Below, one piece after another: positions 42,401-51,400 of a DNA stretch of 64,000 nt. Source of the DNA: Beroe forskalii (taxonomy: Eukaryota; Ctenophora; Nuda; Beroida; Beroidae); NCBI GenBank assembly GCA_011033025.1, contig WFMF01000003.1:1705483-1769482 (forward strand). The letters run 5' to 3'. Position numbers and translations under genes: made by a program. The notes beneath the pieces are model-generated. The model worked only from the letters and a program-made list of their open reading frames with translations, was not told the origin of the DNA and ran no database searches. Position 1 is the stretch's first letter; the number at the start of each line of letters is the position of its first letter.

Positions 42401-45400
42401 CTAAAGAACTATACCGATGTTTCTTTCCGATGTGCGTGCGTTTGAATACCACATGTTGCGTGAAAGTGCAATTGAAAATACCGCCCACGTCCGTGGTCGA
42501 GTGCATGTTGCACTACATGTTGTGTACAAAATAGTGGTGCTGCTTGCGGGAAATAGGCGCTGTGACGTCGACAACTGCCCACGTTGAGCTATGATGATGA
42601 CGTCATCGGCACTACGCTTTATTCGCTATGTAAGTATGTGTATGTGTGATGGTGTTCGTATGTAACGAGTGTTTTATAGTAAGGCTCGGTGATGAATTGT
42701 AACGGTCAAAAGAAGGAGTATGTTTAGTTATTTCAATTATTTAGCATTCTAAAAAAGTAATTAATTTGATTAAAATGATTCATAATTCATGTCTCGATTA
42801 AGTCAATGAACCATGAATGCAGTGAAAACGGCTGTAGGTACTATGTATATTTTTGGTGCCAATCTTTCCATCCGAAGTTTTCAATAATGCTAATATGAAT
42901 CCTGTTTTGCGTAATACAAATCGGACAATGCTTTGAGCTATTTCAATCGATGAATCAGATATGTTTAAACCAGTAATTGCTGTGCGTGCCAACTGTTAAC
43001 ATGCTACTTATAGCTTTTTACATGATTACCTAAACTTGATGAAACACTTATTTGTTGGCTTTATCCAGTTATCCAGTTATTCGTCATTCGCTGGATCTAT
43101 GTTTAAAATAATCAATAGAGTGTGCATTGTTCTTCGTATTACTGTTTTACAGTATTAAGTTGATGAGCCTGATTAAGATTGTTAGGCAGCTTTTATTTTC
43201 GATTTTGTGCTATGAGAAACAACTGTGAGTAGGTATCTTATTGGTATACTTCATTCTCCCTTTTATCGTCTGATTCACTATTTCATGTTCATACCACTTC
43301 ACCCTGCAACTTATGCCCTAATGGCCCCCGAAACCATTTCATTTCGACTCTTTTTTCTTGGTTTCTTAGTAGCTTGCTCAAGAATCAAGAATGACGTAAG
43401 TTGAAGGCTTGCATTGTCCCAAACTCAAGAAAAGTGAATCGGGACAAATAGGACATCTGGGACAGAGAAAATAAGACAAATGGGACTCAAAAAGTGAATT
43501 GGGACAGGGACTTTGAGATATTTGGGACAAAAGTGACAAAGAAAAATGGGGCAAATGGACAGTTATGACAGCGACACTCCCCCTAATTAGTTTATGTACC
43601 TAGAAAAGAGGTAATGTTCTGCACTGCATCGTTCTTTAATTCTCAGCTATGTTCTGGTGACCTGGTGGTGAATTGCAAGTCTGTAGTATTCGTTATCGGT
43701 TAAAGTCCCCAGAGGATTTGAGTGTTTCTGATCTAATTGATATCTTGTTACAAGTGTGCAAAATTCAAATTTTTGCAAACTTAGCTGAGCGCGCGGCGAC
43801 ATTTTCTTGACCAAAATTAGAAATCATCCCTGTACATAAACGCCGCGCAATATATTTGCGCGCGCAGAAGTTAGTAGAATCTGTTCAAATTTGCTTGAAA
43901 ATGTTCCCCTTTTTGAGTCCTATTTAGATGCTTGTTAGGTACGCATAGTTTCTAGTGTTTTATAACCCCAATGTTCGCAGCTCTACTCTCTGAAAGTGGA
44001 CCGGTTGGAGAAGCCCAAGCGACCGGAGGATCTACAGAAAGATGGGCGAGAAGACTGGACTGGATGCCAAGCTGACGCTATCGAACATCTCTGTTCAGAG
44101 GTATGAGTTATGCAGGACAAATGCACACGCCTGGTTTGTTATTAACGCCAGGGAACTAAAATTTGAAAAGTTAAGACGCTAACAGACTTCGGCACTCCAT
44201 AATATGTCCCTCAATTACAGAACCACAGATGGGGATACGGCATTTCAAGACCTAACCTTAACCTGGCCCTAACCTTAACCCAGCCCTGACCCCAACCTTT
44301 GCTCGGAGTTGGAATATTACGAGATGAAATGCCGTGAAATGTCCTGAGATCAAATGTCCGTTCTCTAAAAGACGTACCACGAAAAACTATTCGACTTTAC
44401 CCTCTTCAGAACCAGAGACTCCGTGAGACAATATTCGACATGAATGAGCAGAAACTTCACGTCCATAAGCTGTTGGAAGCTGACCAGGGCGCCCAGGGCA
44501 AACAACCCACTCGCAAGAGACTAGATAGTTGTCAGCTCGAGAACGAGCAGTTGTCAGAGGAAAAGAAACGACTCCTGGCGAGACTGGTGGGTTTTCTCTC
44601 ATTCTCGTATTCCAGTGGCGATTCTTGTCTCACTTAGAGTGCACTGGCAGTTCCAAAACTAAAATATTTGAGAGGCTCTTCCATTATCATCTCACGGTAT
44701 GTCCCCCACCCAGGCTACTGAGACAGAAGAAGCAAAGAAAGCGAATGAGCGGTACAGCAAAATGAAGGAGGATTACACCAACGCACTATCACAGGTTATA
44801 GAATTCTAACGATTTGAAACGTTATGTGAGATTCCACAAAGTGAGAGACTACTTACAAAGAATTGAAATGTTCCATTGCATCATCAGAATTCTAAAATTT
44901 GAGTGCCAGTGTCTAAACGTAACGCAGTGAATCTATCGAAGTCGAGAAAAGGCGTCTTTTGAATCCTAAATATCATGCTGCGATTATTGAAAAAAGTAAA
45001 TAAGAGTGTGCTGTGTCTGACTTCCTGTCTTTTTATTTCAGATTTCTAGCTTGCAGTCTCAACTTATCAAATATGAACAGGAAGGCTCCAACAAAATCGG
45101 GATGGAGAACAACACCATACGGAGTAAGATTCTAGCACATTGATCACAATGAAAATATCAAAGTAGCACCCACCATTTTACCAGGAGAAAAAGTCATAAT
45201 GTTGTTGGAAGATACCAGGGTGTTATGAGATATACTGATATGGTATTATAAGTTCTCTGTCATCCCCCAGATCTGTCTGAGAAGTGCACGGAGCTACAGG
45301 AAAGCATGCAGGCGCGGGAGCAGGAGTTTGAGAAGCAACTCAAAGACAAAGACCAGGAGCTCCAAGACCAAGTGGACTTCCACGTCAAGAAGGTACACTG

Positions 45401-48400
45401 AAAGATGAATGCGTTGTTTGCCTCCTTGTTTCGTGCGTCTGTTTGTTCCCAGTGTGTCTGACTGCACTATTTTCTCATAGCGCCGTAACTCTGCTCCTTG
45501 CCCCAGCTACAAGACATAGAGCGTGAAGTAAAACGAGTCAGCAATGTCTGTGACTTGCTTTGTCAAGAGAAGGATAACGCCATCAATACCCTTCAGAAAC
45601 AGATTGATACAAATGCTATTCTCTCAAAGTGAGTCCCTCTAATCGTTTTCGAGTCTGGCCGATTTTTAAAGACTTATTGATACATTTAAAGTGGTTGATT
45701 TTGTGTACATATTTTGGCTGTAATGCGCGCGCGTCAAGGAATTTGCTGTACGCATGTTTGATGAGTTACCTTCAGAGCGCGCAGCTACCAAAAACAATAA
45801 AATCGCGCGCTCCAAATATCACAGTAAATTTGTGGTACCAGTGGCAAATCTAGTCGAATTATCTAAAACGTGTGCCGAGATAAGAATACTGAATATCATG
45901 AGTCTTCATTCGTTTCTTGTTATGAAATGTTTAGAGTGCTTACCCCCTGTTTCTCTTACAACGACAGTTTACTCATTCTGCGTAGTCTTTCTTGTTCTGT
46001 CGTTCGTAATATCAGTTTCTTCCCCCGTAGGTCTAACGAGCAGCTGCAAAACACAGTAACTGAGCAGTCAGACCGTATCAGAGACTTGGTTTACCGACAG
46101 ATGAGGGATACCGAGATCATTAATGAACTTAAAACCGATGTGAGTTATACAATGATAGCTTGATTGGAGAATAATAATTCCTGGATAACCCTTGTAGCGT
46201 GGAATCCGGTTAATTAACAATGTTACGAACACTCGCCTGCTGAGTCCCCATTCCTCCCTTATGTTATAGTGCTTGCTAAACTGCAGAACAGCCAATGATC
46301 GGATGGTTTGTTGAATGTTTTGCCACCTGTTGAACTCTATTGGGGATCCTCCAAGAATATTGTAAATTCAATGTTCCCTAAATAAACTGGGTCTTATTAA
46401 GACATACGCCTTTGCACTAACGTTACAAGTTTGCTCTGACTCGCGAGTTTAGATCGGTCTCGTTGTAACGAAGATGAATGAAGTTATAGTGAGTTATTTC
46501 TTATCTCCCCTTGATACTTGGATCAACCATGCTGATTTCCGATGATTTGAATCTCTAGCTTAAACTCTCTAATAATAACGATTGAAGTTTGACTGTGAAT
46601 CTCATACTAAAACTCTCTAATAATAACGATTACAGTTTGACTGTGAATCTCGTACTAAAACTCTCTAATAATAACGATTACAGTTTGACTGTGAATCTCG
46701 TACTAAAACTCTCTAATAATAACGATTGTAGTTCGAGTGTGAATCTCGCGTAAAACTCTCTGATAATAACGATTGTAGTTCGAGTGTGTGTTGCGGGAAC
46801 GCAACGAGCTAGAAGACCGACTGAAACACGAGAAACAGCTGCATTTGCAACGCCTTGCAACGCTCAAAGAACAAATCCACATCGCTCGACTATCCTTCGC
46901 TAGTTTAGTGGGAATGATACAGGAGGATACGGGCATAGATAACGAGGTGATTTGATTGGTTAATCAGCATCTCAATGCGTTGTCATTGGAGTAAGACAGT
47001 ATACTACTGAACACGTGAATTTGAATTGTTACTTTGTTAATTTGTTACTTGACAGTCTGAGAATTTGGTTAACTGTATTTCATCACTGAAGTGAACACTG
47101 AATATATATTTTGATCTCACATGGTATTTAATCTCTTATCAATCACAAATGTAATCTCTTATCTAATCTATTAAACCTCATCTCATCTCCAGAAACAAAC
47201 ATTAAACCTCTCATCTCAAATGTAATCTCTTATCTAATCTCCTATCTAACCTCATCTCCTTCCCAGAAACGGGAGGAGCTTCTGAGACAGTTAGCGGAGA
47301 TAGACGCGCAGTTGGGGGCGCTGCAGCGCGAGATTCTGGATATAGAGAGGATGGAGGCTGAGAATACAAGGGTGGAACTGGACGATATCACTATACAAGT
47401 TAGTGTACATACTGTACTAATGTATAGTGTACTATTGTGACATAATGAATACTGTACATATTGTACACTGCACTATACAAGTTAGTGTACTCTGTACATA
47501 TTGTACACTGCACTATACAAGTTAGTGAACTCTGTACATATTGTACACTGTACGGTATAAGACGTGAATGGTTGACTTTCACACACTTATTTCTGTGTTA
47601 TCCTTGCAACCCACCTTTTTCCTTCTTCCAGTTTTTGAAAAAGTCAGAGCAGTGTGAAGCCTTGCAGACCCAACTAAGTGCTATCGAACTGGACAAGTCT
47701 CGTCTCAGCAAGTAAACTCGAGTCCTTTTCACTCATATTTCTTATTGTTTTATTTCGAAATGCAGTTATTTGAAGCGATAGAGCTTTGAAATGGGGTAAT
47801 AAAGTACGTGCTATTAATTGACTCAGGTTTGGGTCATTGATCATTGCTACTTTCCCAGGAAGCAAGGAGACCTGGAGACGTCGCTCAATGAGACGAGGAA
47901 CACTGCTGTGAACTACGAGGCAAAGTGCGACGAGCTGAGACAGGCTCTACACAAGAAACAGGTGAAAAGTCTTGATTAATTATTACTCTGGCACTGAATA
48001 ATCATGAGAAGTCTGGATATTCCCACAAACCACATGTCCAATAAGATACTCAGATTTATTCTGTTTTATTAGGCCCGCAATAATTGAAATTTCCATTGTG
48101 CAGGAAAATATCACACCACTTTTTATTTCATGGCTGAAATTTCAATATTCTCACCACATCCATTTTCAGATAGAGAATGATACATACAAGGCTCAGCTGG
48201 ACAAAGTTAAGATTAAGCTGGGTATCCTGGAAGGTGATAAGGAAACTGTGGAGGCTAAATCACGTGACCTTAAGGTAGGGAATCCTGACATCTGACACCA
48301 CACTACATACACCCCCACACATCATACATCTCTTGGCTGAAAGCTTCAAAGTAGGGAATCTACTTCTGGAAATTTGTAGTCAGAAGTTCATAGCTTATCT

Positions 48401-51400
48401 TTGAAATGCTTCAATCAAATTCAAAATATCGTGTTAATGTAACCAACTATTATTTTATTTTCGTCTATTTTTGGATGAGCGTTGTTGATTCAATTGATAA
48501 TGTTGATCACCTCTTTGTGTAAATTTGTAACTTTTAAAATTCGGATTTCTCTTTGAAATATTTTTACTTTATTGCTTCCCGATTCTGATGATCTGTGTGA
48601 GTTTGTGAGGTAGCCGACATGGCCTTGTCGGTGACTTGTACTTTTTCTTCTATGATTTTTATCAGAGCAAATAGAAACAATATTGCTACAAAGTTGAAAG
48701 TTATTATGAACTTTATTAAAGTAATCAATAATCATCATGGGAAATCATGCAATCCAACATGCTAAGATAACAACGATTTTTATTCACGAAAAATCTAAGA
48801 ATCTAGATAGCCAAAGAAAAGCTTTCATTGCTGCTACGAATATAGTTCCTTGTGGTTGTTATATAACGACGGCACCTTAGCTTACCCACCACAAGATTAA
48901 ACTTGACATTGACCATTCAGCGAGCGAGTTGGCTGTAAACGCGCTCACTGATTGGTCAATGTCTTGACGATTTTATACGATCCTATGGTATGCTAATACG
49001 CTGCCGAGTTCAGGTCTGAAACTTTACCGTGCTCCCCCGGCAGGCTAAGAATGAACAGCTATGTGACAACGCTGCCGAATTAGACGTAGGGTTGAAAGAA
49101 ACGAAGAAAAAGCTGCATCAGAGAGAAGTAAGTACAATAACAATGGTTTCTTTATTTAATCGTGTGGCAAGGAAAAAGTGATCCAGAGTATATTTTTCAC
49201 GAATTGTCAAAGATATGACTTCCGAAAAAAACATTCCCTTGTGTTTGAGAGGGTTTTTTGTGCAAAATCCACAGACCATCATTATCCCTTTCGGGGGAAA
49301 AGCCTATTGTAGTAGAGTCTCAAAACATTTCCTTGTGTTTGAAAAAGCTAATCGTAGTAGAGTCTCAAAACATTTCCTTGTTTTTGAAAAGGCTAATTGT
49401 AGTAGAGTCTCAGTTTAGACCTAAAAAAACAAAGCGATGAGTGGGAAGAAAGGTACCAGCAGTTGTCTCAGCAGGTAACCATGGAAACAGTGGAGTGTCC
49501 GTATTGTGTGTGTTTCATGTGCCACGTCATTATCTTGATTTAACATTTAAAGTGGTTAATTAGTGCTTTAAAAAGGTAAATTGAAGTAAAATGGTAACAA
49601 TCATCAAGAAAAATTAACGTTTGAGTTGCAAATAGAAGATGGAAGGTAATGTGTTTCACCATTTCCCCCATATACATTTTGAACAGCTGAAAAAATTAAA
49701 ATTGTTTCCCTTAGAACTTCTTTCTGCTTGATTTTGACAATATTCCAGTTTTCTAAGACTATGTCGGCTGCTGAGTTCTGTAACAAACGAATAAATATGT
49801 AATCCAAGCCTAGGATACTAAAACCCGTCTTTTATTATAAAATGTAAACACGTTTGCTCCAAGCACCCTTACGATAATATTTAGATGAACCTGAATGGGC
49901 TTGCACGACATTGTATTTTAATTTAGATAATTCGCTGCATGTTGCATGAACATCAATAACACGTTTTAAAAGATAAAAGCTTGTGTTTTAAAAGTTCGTT
50001 GTCGAAACCACCGCTTGGGACAATAGAATCTTAGTTCTTGCTATGAAGGAATATTTTCAGCATTTAATTGTAATTTGTTTGCTTGATCTGATATCAGAAA
50101 ACTTAACTTAAATCTTTCGTTGACAAGTACAGTAAAATCTTAAAATGCTAATTGCAACTGCGGTTGTGAGGTTAAGTAAATTAAGTGGCTATTGTGGTTG
50201 TAGCTTAAAGTTTGCGATTAATACATAGTTAAAACACACCTTCAGCTGAAAAATGTAACATTTTTTCAGAATGTGACTGTGAATCCAATCTACTTATTTC
50301 TTAATCATAGGACGATTCTTTCCATATAATTCTTCTGGATCTGAGGCATTTTACCATCCTCTCTTCACTGACGCACTAAAGTAGATATCCCAGCTATCTT
50401 CTCTTCTCCAACTAACACTAAAATAGATATCCCAGCTATCTTCTCTTCTCCAACTAACACTAAAGTAGATATCCCAGCTATCTTCTCTTCTCCAACTAAC
50501 ACTAAAATAGATATCCCAGCTATCTTCTCTTCTCCAACTAACACTAAAGTAGATATCCCAGCTATCTTCTCTTCTCCAACTAACACTAAAGTAGATATCC
50601 CAGCTATCTTCTCTTCTCCAACTAACACTAAAATAGATATCTCAGCTTCAGAAGAGTTTGTCTCGCGGAACCATCCAGATAGGTCTCCTCAATGAGGAGC
50701 TCAAGGTGGCCCTCAGCACCCTCTTCGAGCTGAACGGAAAACTGGACTCTGAGGAAGTCGAGGAAAATGTGAGTTTTATTTCTCATGGGCGCCCCTCAAA
50801 GCCACAATAAATTTCTCATGGGCGAGTGGGGCTACGCTATGGTTGTGATCAATATGATTCCTAGCATGATTCACGAGCTATTTAATACTTTCAGCTGGAA
50901 ACCCTGGAGGATATCTCACGACAGTTAAACGAACTGGAACTTGCTCTTGAGAGAACCATGGGAAACGACCCTGCCCTGCTCGACTTACCTTGTAAGAACA
51001 ATGCCGAATTCTTAAGTTTAATATTATGAAGTCAATAACCATTGGTATCTGCCAGAAGTTTCACATGGTGCTGATTTGTATACTTTGTATGATGTTTGCT
51101 TCTAGTAACCTATACAAGTAATTATGTGGTAAATTAACGTGATATCTTTTCAGTGCGAGGCACCAGTGGAGAGAAGATCTCCCAACTCCTTTCAGAGCTC
51201 GACTTCTACAAGGAAAACGCCCCCAAACCACAGGTGCGATACTGCAAATACACTTACAGTTCATTGGAAACATGAATTAATGAATTTCTATATCAATCAT
51301 GAATTAATGAGATTCTATCTCAATCATGAATTAATGAGATTCTATCTCAAATCAGAGATTCTTTGATCCGTTGCGTTAGTTTTTGCTCCATAAAACATCC

